Shown piece by piece: positions 8,728 through 17,038 of a stretch of DNA of 64,000 bases; the first letter of the stretch is position 1, and the number at the start of each line of letters is the position of its first letter. Below the pieces are notes generated by a model that searched no databases, was not told the DNA's origin, and was given only the letters and a program-made list of their open reading frames with translations. The DNA is from Lutibacter sp. A80. Lineage in GTDB: Bacteria; Bacteroidota; Bacteroidia; Flavobacteriales; Flavobacteriaceae. The stretch spans positions 833,501 through 897,500 of the forward strand of contig NZ_CP092480.1 of NCBI RefSeq assembly GCF_022429645.1. The letters run 5' to 3'. A program made the translations under genes and the position numbers.

Positions 8728-9552
8728 ATGAAAATCTTAAAAATAACTATAATTACACTTTTTACAACTTTAATTGCTTGTAACAACGATGATGATAACG
8801 AAGTAAAATTATCTACTACCGAAATTCCGGTTACAATTACAGACTTTGTAGAAACACATTTTGCTTCTAACACAATTAATAACGTATATAAAGATATTGA
8901 TACAAATGAAACTACATATGAAGTACATTTAAGTAATAATTTAGAATTAGAATTTAATAGTGACTTCGAAATTTTAAGTATTGATGGAGCTTCTAAATTA
9001 CCAGATACTGTTATTCCAGAATCAATATTAACTTATATTACTGCAAATTATCCTAATAATTTTATAACTGACTGGGAACTTGAAACAAATTATCAAGAAA
9101 TTGAATTAGACAATAATGTTGAGTTAGATTTTACACTTGAAGGAGAATTTATAAAAATTGATACAGATAAAAACAACGATGAGATAGTTTTAAATGAAAC
9201 TGAATTTCCAACCAGTTTAAAAGATTATATTTCAACCTATTTCCCTTCAAATAATATTATCTCAGTAATTAAAGATACAGATGATAATCTAATAACTTAT
9301 GAAGTTTATTTAAAAACCAATTTAGAATTAGAGTTTAATAGTGACTTTGAAATTATAAGTATTGATGGAACTTCTAAATTACCAGATGCTGTTATTCCAG
9401 AATCAATTTTAACTTATATTACTGCAAATTATCCTAATAATTTTATAACTGACTGGGAACTTGAAACAAATTATCAACAAATTGAACTAGACAATAATGT
9501 AGAGTTAGATTTTACGATTGAAGGAGAATTTATAAAAATTGATAACGATTAA
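8728..9552 (+). CDS. Lipoprotein with duplicated PepSY-like domains
   Basis: 274 residues. The N-terminus ends in a lipobox-like TTLIAC (Cys18), then an Asp/Asn-rich linker. The rest is two copies of a PepSY-like unit of about 127 residues (roughly 26-147 and 153-274). At DNA level 8938-9162 and 9319-9543 are about 95% identical (11 differences by eye in 225 bases), while the first part of each unit has diverged far more. That pattern points to recent conversion or re-duplication. It is the last gene of the two-component/PepSY cluster, before a strong terminator. Confidence 0.75.
   Translation: MKILKITIITLFTTLIACNNDDDNEVKLSTTEIPVTITDFVETHFASNTINNVYKDIDTNETTYEVHLSNNLELEFNSDFEILSIDGASKLPDTVIPESILTYITANYPNNFITDWELETNYQEIELDNNVELDFTLEGEFIKIDTDKNNDEIVLNETEFPTSLKDYISTYFPSNNIISVIKDTDDNLITYEVYLKTNLELEFNSDFEIISIDGTSKLPDAVIPESILTYITANYPNNFITDWELETNYQQIELDNNVELDFTIEGEFIKIDND
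8938..9162 (+). repeat. Internal direct repeat, copy 1
   Basis: A 225-base unit inside the PepSY-like lipoprotein gene. Its partner lies exactly 381 bases (127 codons) downstream with 11 mismatches. Confidence 0.9.
9319..9543 (+). repeat. Internal direct repeat, copy 2
   Basis: Second copy of the 225-base unit at 8938-9162. The reading frame is kept, and several differences are silent. Confidence 0.9.
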
Positions 9553-9581
9553 TTTATAGCTAGATTATACGTATAAAAATT

Positions 9582-9638
9582 AAGCTTCCAATTTAATTAT
9601 TACAAAAGTTAATAATTAAATTGGAAGCTTTTTGTTTT
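9582..9638 (+). terminator. Long intrinsic terminator
   Basis: A perfect 21-bp stem (9582-9602 with 9610-9630) encloses a 7-base loop and is followed by TTTGTTTT. It ends the two-component/PepSY cluster. Confidence 0.9.
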
Positions 9639-9702
9639 ATTTTCAAATAATTATTTAAATTAGATTTTTAATAAATCCTAAAACTCATAAACCAAATTAA
9701 GA

Positions 9703-9786
9703 AAAGCTATGAGCAGAGTCGCTTTGATTTAAAATTAAACCCCTCTACTTTTAAACCTTTAGTTACCCCCCTAAACCCATAGCTTT
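9703..9786 (+). promoter_or_regulatory. Possible structured 5' leader before the PLP enzyme gene
   Basis: AAAGCTATG (9703-9711) and CATAGCTTT (9778-9786) are a perfect 9-bp inverted repeat. The 66 bases between them are C-rich for this genome, with repeated AAACC-type blocks. It lies 51 bases upstream of a sulfur-amino-acid-type gene, so a cis-regulatory RNA is conceivable. I do not recognise a canonical SAM riboswitch. Confidence 0.3.
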
Positions 9787-9837
9787 ATTTCATAGTATTT
9801 ATATATTTAGACACCAAATAATTTAATCGGTCACATA

Positions 9838-10962
9838 ATGAAACCAAAATTTGAAACTTTAGCAATAAAAAGTACTGAAAACAACTTTTCAGAAGTTAAA
9901 TCAGTGAGCATACCTATTTACCTATCAAGCACTTATAAAAGAAATGAAGATGGTACTTATAATAATGATTTTGTTTACTCTAGAAATGATAATCCAAATA
10001 GACAAATTATTGAAAAAAGTATTGCTAAATTAGAAAATGCAACTTATGGATTCGCTTTTTCATCAGGAATGGCAGCTGTTAGCACTATTTTACAAAGTTT
10101 AAAAACAGGTGATCACGTATTATTACCCGATGATATTTATTTTACAATAAAAAATTTATTTAAAGAAGTTTTTACATCTTGGGGTTTAAGTTACAATCAA
10201 ATTGATATGAGTAATTTAGAAACCATTAAAACTGCAATAAAACCAAATACTGCTTTAATTTGGGTTGAAACACCATCAAATCCACAATTAAAATTAAGTG
10301 ATATAAAAGCAATTTCAGAAATTGCACATAAAAATAACGCTTTATGTGTTGTAGATAACACTTGGTTAACTCCAGTTTTTCAAACTCCATTAAATTTAGG
10401 AGCAGATATTGTAATTCATTCTACAACAAAATATTTTGGAGGACATAGCGATGTTTTAGGTGGTACTGTTGTTTTAAATGATGAAAAAATTGCCTCAAAA
10501 ATTAAATCTATCCAACAATTAAATGGTGCTGTGCCTGCTCCTTTTGACTGCTGGTTAATTGGTAGAGGAATACAAACCTTACACTTACGTGTTACTAAAC
10601 AAAGTGAAAATGCACATAAATTGGCTGTTTTTTTAGAAAATCATCCAAAAATTGAACAGGTAAATTACCCTGGACTAAAAAGTCACCCACAACATAATTT
10701 AGCCGTAAAACAACAAAACAAAGGTTTTGGAGCAATGCTATCTATACTAATTAAAGGAACTGAGAAAGAAGTATTTAAAATTTCAACAAAATTAAAATAT
10801 TTTACTTCAGCAACAAGTCTTGGTGGTGTTGAAAGTCTTGTAGAGCATAGAAAATCTGTTGAAGGCCCTGATAGTTCAACACCTAGCAATTTAATTAGAA
10901 TTTCTGTTGGAATAGAGCATATAGACGATTTAATAGCTGATTGGGAACAAGCATTAAATTAA
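9838..10962 (+). CDS. Trans-sulfuration PLP enzyme (cystathionine gamma-synthase/lyase type)
   Basis: 374 residues of the Cys/Met-metabolism PLP family. YSRNDNPNRQIIEKSIAKLE and SSGMAAVSTIL form the substrate and phosphate region. Lys198 in HSTTKYFGGHSD is the Schiff-base lysine, and SLGGVESLVEHRKS is the family C-terminal signature. The family includes cystathionine gamma-synthase (MetB), beta-lyase (MetC), gamma-lyase and O-acetylhomoserine enzymes. Sequence reading alone does not settle which reaction this one performs, so no symbol is given. It is transcribed alone, convergent with aroQ. Confidence 0.85.
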   Translation: MKPKFETLAIKSTENNFSEVKSVSIPIYLSSTYKRNEDGTYNNDFVYSRNDNPNRQIIEKSIAKLENATYGFAFSSGMAAVSTILQSLKTGDHVLLPDDIYFTIKNLFKEVFTSWGLSYNQIDMSNLETIKTAIKPNTALIWVETPSNPQLKLSDIKAISEIAHKNNALCVVDNTWLTPVFQTPLNLGADIVIHSTTKYFGGHSDVLGGTVVLNDEKIASKIKSIQQLNGAVPAPFDCWLIGRGIQTLHLRVTKQSENAHKLAVFLENHPKIEQVNYPGLKSHPQHNLAVKQQNKGFGAMLSILIKGTEKEVFKISTKLKYFTSATSLGGVESLVEHRKSVEGPDSSTPSNLIRISVGIEHIDDLIADWEQALN

Positions 10963-10969
10963 TCGATTT

Positions 10970-11383
10970 TTATAAAAAACTCTGTATTGCCAAATCATAA
11001 CTTTTTAAACCAAAACCAGCAATTACACCTTTTGCGTTTGGCGCTATAAACGAAATATGTCTAAAATCTTCTCTAGAATGTACATTTGAAATATGCACTT
11101 CAATAACAGGAGTTTCTATACCTTTTATGGCGTCGCCTATTGCAACAGATGTGTGTGTGTAAGCACCTGCATTTAAAATAACACCGTCAAAACTAAAACC
11201 TACTTCGTGTAATTTATCGATTAATTCACCTTCAATATTACTTTGGAAATAATGTAAATCAACTGTTGGAAAATTATTTTTTAAACTTTTAAAATAGGAT
11301 TCAAAAGTTAAACTTCCATAAATTTCTGGCTCACGTTTTCCTAATAAATTAAGGTTTGGACCATTTAAAATTAATATTTTCAT
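10970..11383 (-). CDS. aroQ: Type II 3-dehydroquinate dehydratase
   Basis: 137 residues. It dehydrates 3-dehydroquinate to 3-dehydroshikimate in the shikimate pathway. The N-terminus ILNGPNLNLLGKREPEIYG carries the lid and catalytic Tyr22. LNAGAYTHTSVAIGDAI and VIEVHISNVHSRE supply the active-site Asn and His. It is slightly shorter than many type II enzymes (about 145) but keeps all the motifs. It lies convergent with the PLP gene, with 7 bases between the stops. Confidence 0.95.
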   Translation of the reverse strand: MKILILNGPNLNLLGKREPEIYGSLTFESYFKSLKNNFPTVDLHYFQSNIEGELIDKLHEVGFSFDGVILNAGAYTHTSVAIGDAIKGIETPVIEVHISNVHSREDFRHISFIAPNAKGVIAGFGLKSYDLAIQSFL

Positions 11384-11468
11384 AAGTAGTTTTGCTATAA
11401 ATAAATTGAAGATTACACTTCTTACATCAAATTTAAAAATTATTATCTAATTGAAGAATTTAACTAAA

Positions 11469-12032
11469 TTAATTATCAAATTTATAGGTCAAACCTATTT
11501 GAATAAAATTTAATTTAGTGTTTTGATGATTGCCTCTATCAATATAATTAGAAACTGCTAAATTATAACGTGCATCAATTGCAAATTCATTTGAAATTAT
11601 AAAACCAACACCTGCAATTGCGGATAAAATAAACTTTTTATATGATTTATCTTTATTAATATCAATTCCATATACCGACAATAAAAACTGAGATTCTGGA
11701 CCTCCGTAGAGTTCAAATCTATTTCCTAATTTATATTTTAAAAGTATTGGTATATGTAGTAATCCAATATTTTCATCATATTCATTTTTGTTTGATGAAT
11801 AGTATACTTCTGGTTGAATAGAAAAGTTTACACTCCTTCTAAACTCCATAAAAGCACCTAAATAAAACCCATTTTTATTTAAATGAGTTACACCATCATC
11901 GCTAAGCTTATCCCTAATATCAACAAAATTAATTCCTGCTTTTAATCCGAATTCATTTAAACTTTGTGCTTTTCCAGAATTAAAATTCAGAATAAAAATT
12001 AAAATAAAAATACTTAAACTAAAATTTTTCAT
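11469..12032 (-). CDS. Outer-membrane beta-barrel protein (PorT-like)
   Basis: 187 residues with a signal peptide (about 1-22, ending GKAQS). The mature part alternates strands and turns as in small outer-membrane barrels: GLKAGINFVDI near the start, FSIQPEVYYSS in the middle, then FILSAIAGVGFIISN and FIQIGLTYKFDN at the end with a C-terminal aromatic strand. It looks like the 8-stranded PorT/OmpA-like porin family common in Bacteroidota. No specific role can be given. It is divergent from xerD, 99 bases away. Confidence 0.8.
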   Translation of the reverse strand: MKNFSLSIFILIFILNFNSGKAQSLNEFGLKAGINFVDIRDKLSDDGVTHLNKNGFYLGAFMEFRRSVNFSIQPEVYYSSNKNEYDENIGLLHIPILLKYKLGNRFELYGGPESQFLLSVYGIDINKDKSYKKFILSAIAGVGFIISNEFAIDARYNLAVSNYIDRGNHQNTKLNFIQIGLTYKFDN

Positions 12033-12131
12033 AAACTAAAATTTAAAGCAACTAATATACTTATTTTATATGTAAAGTCTAATTTTAAAATTATTTTAAA
12101 ATCAACTTTTTAAAATACTTATCTTTACAAA

Positions 12132-13028
12132 ATGAAATGGAATAGTACATTAACAGACTATATTAGCTATTTAAAAATTGAAAAAGGCTTAGCAAAAAAT
12201 TCAATTGAAAGTTATGCACGTGATGTAAAAAAATTAATTTCCTTTTTAGAAGAAAACGAATTAATATATTCACCTATAAATATACATCAAGACTGTATTC
12301 AAGAATTTATTTACACTAGTTCTAAAACTATAAATGCACGTTCACAAGCACGATTAATATCTGGTATTAGAAATTTTTTCAATTATTTAATTTTTGAAGA
12401 ATATAGAAAAGATAATCCTACAGATTTAATTGAAACTCCTAAAATTGGCTTAAAATTACCCGATACTTTATCTATAGAAGATATTGATAAATTAATACAA
12501 GCAATAGATTTAAGTAAACCCCAAGGCGAACGCAACAGAACTATAATTGAAACGCTTTATAGTTGTGGCTTAAGGGTTTCTGAATTGGTTGAATTACAAC
12601 TTTCAGATTTATTTTTTGATGAAGGTTTTATTCGGGTTTTAGGAAAAGGTAATAAACAACGTTTTGTTCCAATAAATATTCAAACTCAAAAATATATAAC
12701 CAATTATATTAATGATATTAGAGTTCATATAAATGTAAAAAAAGGCTTTGAAGATACCGTATTTTTAAACAGAAGAGGAAAAAAATTAACACGTGTAATG
12801 ATTTTTACCATTGTTAAAAATTTAGCCATTAAAATAGATTTAAAAAAGAAAATAAGTCCGCATACTTTTAGACATTCTTTTGCCACTCACCTATTAGAAC
12901 GCGGAGCTGATTTAAGAGCTATTCAACAAATGTTAGGACACGAAAGTATAACTACTACAGAAATTTATATGCATTTAGATAAAAGCTTTTTAAAAGAAGT
13001 TGTTAATACATTTCATCCGAGAAAGTAA
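12132..13028 (+). CDS. xerD: Site-specific tyrosine recombinase XerD
   Basis: 298 residues, the usual Xer length. An N-terminal SAM-like core-binding domain is followed by the catalytic domain. Catalytic residues seen are Arg148 (SCGLRVSEL), His244 and Arg247 (HTFRHSFATHLLE), His270 (LGHESI) and nucleophile Tyr279 (TTEIYMH). It resolves chromosome dimers at dif together with FtsK, whose gene is also in this window. XerC cannot be fully excluded, but a lone chromosomal copy of this type is normally called XerD. It stands alone, with no integrase-like neighbours. Confidence 0.9.
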   Translation: MKWNSTLTDYISYLKIEKGLAKNSIESYARDVKKLISFLEENELIYSPINIHQDCIQEFIYTSSKTINARSQARLISGIRNFFNYLIFEEYRKDNPTDLIETPKIGLKLPDTLSIEDIDKLIQAIDLSKPQGERNRTIIETLYSCGLRVSELVELQLSDLFFDEGFIRVLGKGNKQRFVPINIQTQKYITNYINDIRVHINVKKGFEDTVFLNRRGKKLTRVMIFTIVKNLAIKIDLKKKISPHTFRHSFATHLLERGADLRAIQQMLGHESITTTEIYMHLDKSFLKEVVNTFHPRK

Positions 13029-13192
13029 GGTTTACGTTAACCTAAACTTATTTCAAGCTCTAAAATTTACTGATTATCAGATTAATGAGATACTGAATAA
13101 AGTTCAGTATAACGGTTTTTAATTACCTTTTTAAACAATTCTAATTATTATTTCAATTAAAAAATGAGCATTAATCTTAATTTATAAAGCAA

Positions 13193-13224
13193 AACCTAAC
13201 AGATTTTTAAAAACCTGTTAGGTT
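13193..13224 (-). terminator. Terminator of the large minus-strand gene
   Basis: AACCTAACAG (13193-13202) pairs with CTGTTAGGTT (13215-13224), and the T5A5 centre can extend the stem. On the minus strand the stem is followed by TTTTG, as expected after the gene ending at 13233. It may also stop xerD read-through. Confidence 0.7.
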
Positions 13225-13232
13225 AATAATTA

Positions 13233-16200
13233 TTATTTTCTGTATAAAGGATCTGCTCCAATTGTACCTTTTAAAGATTCTATGTATGTTTCTGAACTTG
13301 CTTCTTCAAACAACACTTTTACTTTCGCTAATTTAGTTAACAAATCTAATTCAGTAACAATATCTATATTGTTAGGATTTGCAATAAACGTTTCTAAATA
13401 TGTAAGTTGTTTTTTATAAAAAGTAATATCTTTTTGTTGTTTAATTATTAAACGTTCTTTATACCAATCACTATTTAAAATAGCTTCTCTATCAAAATAA
13501 GCTCTTAATTCAGGATTGCTAATATCTTTTCCTTCAAATTCACCATAAGCCATAATATGCAATAATATTTTTAAAGGTGGAATCGCCGCATCAACACTTC
13601 CATCTTCAAAATAACGAAGTGCTACTTTTTGTTGCGCTTCAACAATATTATTTATTCCATCAACAAAATCTTCTAAACCTTGTAATTCTGGTTTTAACAT
13701 TTTTTTGTTAAATACTGCGTTTGGTTCATCGAACAAACGGTTTAAACAACGCAATGAAAAAGTGCTTGTAATTCTATATCCTAAACGACTTGCTAAAACT
13801 TTTTTCCCTTCGTATTCAAAATCTTCTAATTTTTCTAATGAACCGTTTTCAATTAATTTTTTAGGATCTCTATCATTAGGTTCTAAACGTGCCCAAATCT
13901 CAGGAATTAGTAAACTAATATCGTGATCTACTTTATTGTCTCCACCAACATAACCAGCAGCTGTACTAAATGCATTAGATTCTGTTAAAATATGTGATAA
14001 CAACGCATTGTTTAAATCGGTTGTTGGAGTTAACATATTAAAAGGTCCTTTGGTTAAAGCTCCTTCTGAACCAGCTCCTGTTGTAGATGGTGATTTTCCT
14101 GTAAGACTACAAATAAAATCCATAAACATTTCTGGAGCTTCTTGGTAATGAATTGGATTGTAAACAGCTAACGGACGAATACCTGCTTCTCTTTCGGCTG
14201 GATTATTTCTTCTCCCTGGCAATACGGCGTTTACAACGTTAATAACTGGATCTTCAGATTTAATTTTTCTGCACAAACGCACACCAATATCACCCAAGTA
14301 ACTAGCTTCAGTTTCATTAATAAAAATATTACGTTCTAAATATCGTGGATTTTTAGTAGGTTCTCCATTTACAATACGTGTATGCGATGGTAATGAAAAA
14401 TATTCCTCTTCGTTTGGACTGTTAACAATACTTAAAATTAAATCTTTAACAGGCTGTGTATATTTATCAAAATTAATAGTGTCTTCATAAATTTCTATAG
14501 CATCTTTTTTAGTTAACAACTCGTAATTTGTTAAGAAAACATTGTTAGAAACTAAATCGCGTTCTGCACCTTCATCGTACCCTCTAACTATTGCTTCATC
14601 TGGTCTTTGGAATAGATGACTTTCACAATTGGCAACAACTTTTAAACTTTTATTATCAAATTCTGGGTTAAGATTTTTAAAATATTGTCTAGGTAATGTT
14701 ATTGAAGCTGAAATATCATCTTCCAATTGAATTTTTTGACTTGCAGAGAAATCAGATCTTAATTTATTTAACAACCATTGTCCTTCTTGATTAAATCCAA
14801 TACGCACATAACTTCCAACAACATCGGTATTAAAATATTTTAAAGCAGTACCTTTTTGTCCGTTCACAATTTCAACAGACATACAGTCTTTCCAATTCAA
14901 AGATTCGTGATCTTGACGGTACAAACGCTTTACAAATAATACTAAAGATCTAATATGCACAGGAATATTGCTGACAAATTCATTAAATTCATCTGAATTT
15001 TTTGATGATGGTGTTAATAATTTTACAGCTGAACCTAAAGTTCTTCCTTTATCTAAAAATGATCTAGAAGGTGGTAAGGTTGGATCGTAATTTTTCCATC
15101 GTTTTGAATAATCGTATTCAATAACTTCATCTGCTTTTTTAAAATCTTCATCAATATCAATAATATTAAATGAACTATACGTAATAGCATTTAACATAGA
15201 CTTTGAAATTTCAGATTTTCCACCACCTGAAACTGTACAAGGCTTGTGACAAAATATACCTTCTGGAGCTGTATTTACAATTCTCCATAAAGAAATTGCT
15301 TTATGTTTTTCTAATTTAAATTTATTTCCTGTTGGGTGAATGTATGTTTTTAGTGGAGATAAAATTATTTTTTGTTCCTTATTATTATAATCCCAAGTAA
15401 TGCTATTTGTATTGGTGTTTATATATGCATTTTCAGGAATGTAAACTAAATTTGGGTATTTTTTATCTACTGCATAATTTGCTTCATTAATTTCAATTCT
15501 ATCACCTAATAATTCTTTTACATCTTTAAAAGTAAAACGATTACCATATTTTTTAGAAAAAGCTGCACCATCAACAATATCTCCCATTACACCTCTTGGA
15601 AATGCAATTGCACCACCTGAATGCTCTTCTTCTACTAAACCAAATAAATTAGCTGAATAACTAATTTGTGTTTTAATTTCTTTTTTAGAATATCCAAAAT
15701 AATTATCTGCAATTAGCGTTACTACCACGCCTCTATCATCTCTACAAGTAATTTTAAATGCTCCACCATTGTTATACAACTCATCTTCGTTTTTCCAGCA
15801 CATTCCGTCATTTCTTTGACGTTCTGTTGCATTATCCCAATGTGGCAGGCCAACATCTTTTTTCTTTAAGGTTTTTAATTGAGGTGCTAAAACAACACAA
15901 CCTGTATGTCCTGTCCAATGTTCCGGATCTAAGGCAGCATCATTATGTGCTAAATTTGGATCTCCTGCATTACCAAAAATAGATTCCACAAAATCTAAAT
16001 TACTCACTAAACTTCCTGGCGCAAAAAAGCGAACTTCCATACTTTTCTCTGAAATTACACCTTTAACTTCCGGACAAACAACTGGACGTAATAATAAAGA
16101 TACTATTACTTTGGCTTTATTTTCTTGATTTGCTGTAAATGGTAATGTTTTTAATTCTTCAGAAGGATTAAACGCAGCATTTAAAAAATGAGCAAAAGTT

Positions 16201-16700
16201 ACTTTTGGCACTTCAAACTTATCTAAAGGTACTGGTAAATCTCCTTCTACAATATGAAAAGTACCTTTTGTGGTTCTTTTATCGTTAATAGGATTATTTA
16301 AAATTCCTTGTTTTATTCTATATGAAGTAATATTTTCACTTACAAAAGAAGTCCCATTAGGTGGTAAACTTATTTCTCTTGCGTGCCCTTTTTGATTTAA
16401 AACCAATGTGTCATTTGGAATTAATTCCTTTTTGTAGAATTTAATATCCTTCAAATAATCATTTAAAAAATGTTGAATTCTTGTGTCTGCTGGTGAAAGA
16501 TATTGAGAAAGTAATCTTGATTTTTCTCTAAAACCCTTTGTAAATGCACCAGTTAATTGTTGAAGCTTTAGATTACAAAATTTTTCTTTAGCATTAGCAT
16601 CATCTTGAAAAAGCGGTTGACCTAAAGACGCTAATTGTAGATTAATATACTGTACTGTGTCTTTTCTAATTTGGCTAATTTTACCCTGATTTAAACTCAT
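13233..16700 (-). CDS. Large conserved protein, probable PPi-type phosphoenolpyruvate carboxykinase
   Basis: 1155 residues, no signal peptide or membrane segment. Around residues 491-497 is a P-loop-like SGGGKSE, followed about 20 residues later by a strand ending IIDIDED. This spacing resembles the kinase-1 and kinase-2 motifs of PEP carboxykinases. Size and this motif set fit the PPi-dependent PEPCK family (about 1100-1200 residues, described from Entamoeba and Propionibacterium), which links PEP and oxaloacetate using pyrophosphate/phosphate instead of a nucleotide. This is recalled from family knowledge, not from a search, so it may be wrong. It is a single-gene unit with its own terminator. 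Confidence 0.55.
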   Translation of the reverse strand: MSLNQGKISQIRKDTVQYINLQLASLGQPLFQDDANAKEKFCNLKLQQLTGAFTKGFREKSRLLSQYLSPADTRIQHFLNDYLKDIKFYKKELIPNDTLVLNQKGHAREISLPPNGTSFVSENITSYRIKQGILNNPINDKRTTKGTFHIVEGDLPVPLDKFEVPKVTFAHFLNAAFNPSEELKTLPFTANQENKAKVIVSLLLRPVVCPEVKGVISEKSMEVRFFAPGSLVSNLDFVESIFGNAGDPNLAHNDAALDPEHWTGHTGCVVLAPQLKTLKKKDVGLPHWDNATERQRNDGMCWKNEDELYNNGGAFKITCRDDRGVVVTLIADNYFGYSKKEIKTQISYSANLFGLVEEEHSGGAIAFPRGVMGDIVDGAAFSKKYGNRFTFKDVKELLGDRIEINEANYAVDKKYPNLVYIPENAYINTNTNSITWDYNNKEQKIILSPLKTYIHPTGNKFKLEKHKAISLWRIVNTAPEGIFCHKPCTVSGGGKSEISKSMLNAITYSSFNIIDIDEDFKKADEVIEYDYSKRWKNYDPTLPPSRSFLDKGRTLGSAVKLLTPSSKNSDEFNEFVSNIPVHIRSLVLFVKRLYRQDHESLNWKDCMSVEIVNGQKGTALKYFNTDVVGSYVRIGFNQEGQWLLNKLRSDFSASQKIQLEDDISASITLPRQYFKNLNPEFDNKSLKVVANCESHLFQRPDEAIVRGYDEGAERDLVSNNVFLTNYELLTKKDAIEIYEDTINFDKYTQPVKDLILSIVNSPNEEEYFSLPSHTRIVNGEPTKNPRYLERNIFINETEASYLGDIGVRLCRKIKSEDPVINVVNAVLPGRRNNPAEREAGIRPLAVYNPIHYQEAPEMFMDFICSLTGKSPSTTGAGSEGALTKGPFNMLTPTTDLNNALLSHILTESNAFSTAAGYVGGDNKVDHDISLLIPEIWARLEPNDRDPKKLIENGSLEKLEDFEYEGKKVLASRLGYRITSTFSLRCLNRLFDEPNAVFNKKMLKPELQGLEDFVDGINNIVEAQQKVALRYFEDGSVDAAIPPLKILLHIMAYGEFEGKDISNPELRAYFDREAILNSDWYKERLIIKQQKDITFYKKQLTYLETFIANPNNIDIVTELDLLTKLAKVKVLFEEASSETYIESLKGTIGADPLYRK

Positions 16701-17038
16701 TTTTTAGTGTGTTATTCTTGTTCTTAAAAGCTATTTTTTTATTAAAATAACTGAAAAAATTATTATTTAGACAGTTTTAAAAATTGGTTAACCAATTTTA
16801 TTTTTCTAAAATTAAGAATAAAATGTGATATATAAACTACAAAATATTGATAATTAACAATTAATTGAATTATTAGTAAAATTTTAAATTATGCTTATAT
16901 AAAATTAAAGATTAGTTTAAAAAAAGAAACATACTACTACATTAGTATAAAAACTACATAAAGAATTTTAAAATTATAAATAAAAAAAATCCCGTAAATA
17001 CGGGATTTTTTGTCTTATATATGTAGTTAATAAATAAC
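16701..17038 (-). other. Intergenic region between rny and the large PEPCK-like gene
   Basis: This 338-base A+T-rich stretch holds the promoter region of the minus-strand gene ending at 13233 and, near 16984-17011, the rny terminator. I see no additional gene or RNA in it. Confidence 0.5.
16984..17011 (-). terminator. Terminator of rny
   Basis: ATCCCGT and ACGGGAT form a 7-bp stem with a 4-base AAAT loop (16990-17005), flanked by A and T runs. On the minus strand it follows the rny stop at 17039 and ends in a long U run. Confidence 0.9.

Noticed and set aside
9582-9630. 21-bp perfect inverted repeat considered as an insertion-sequence end or MITE
   Set aside because: Small loop and a following T tract at a gene end make it a terminator; there is no transposase or target duplication.
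12132-13028. Phage or island integrase
   Set aside because: Length, motifs and isolation from mobile genes fit chromosomal XerD.
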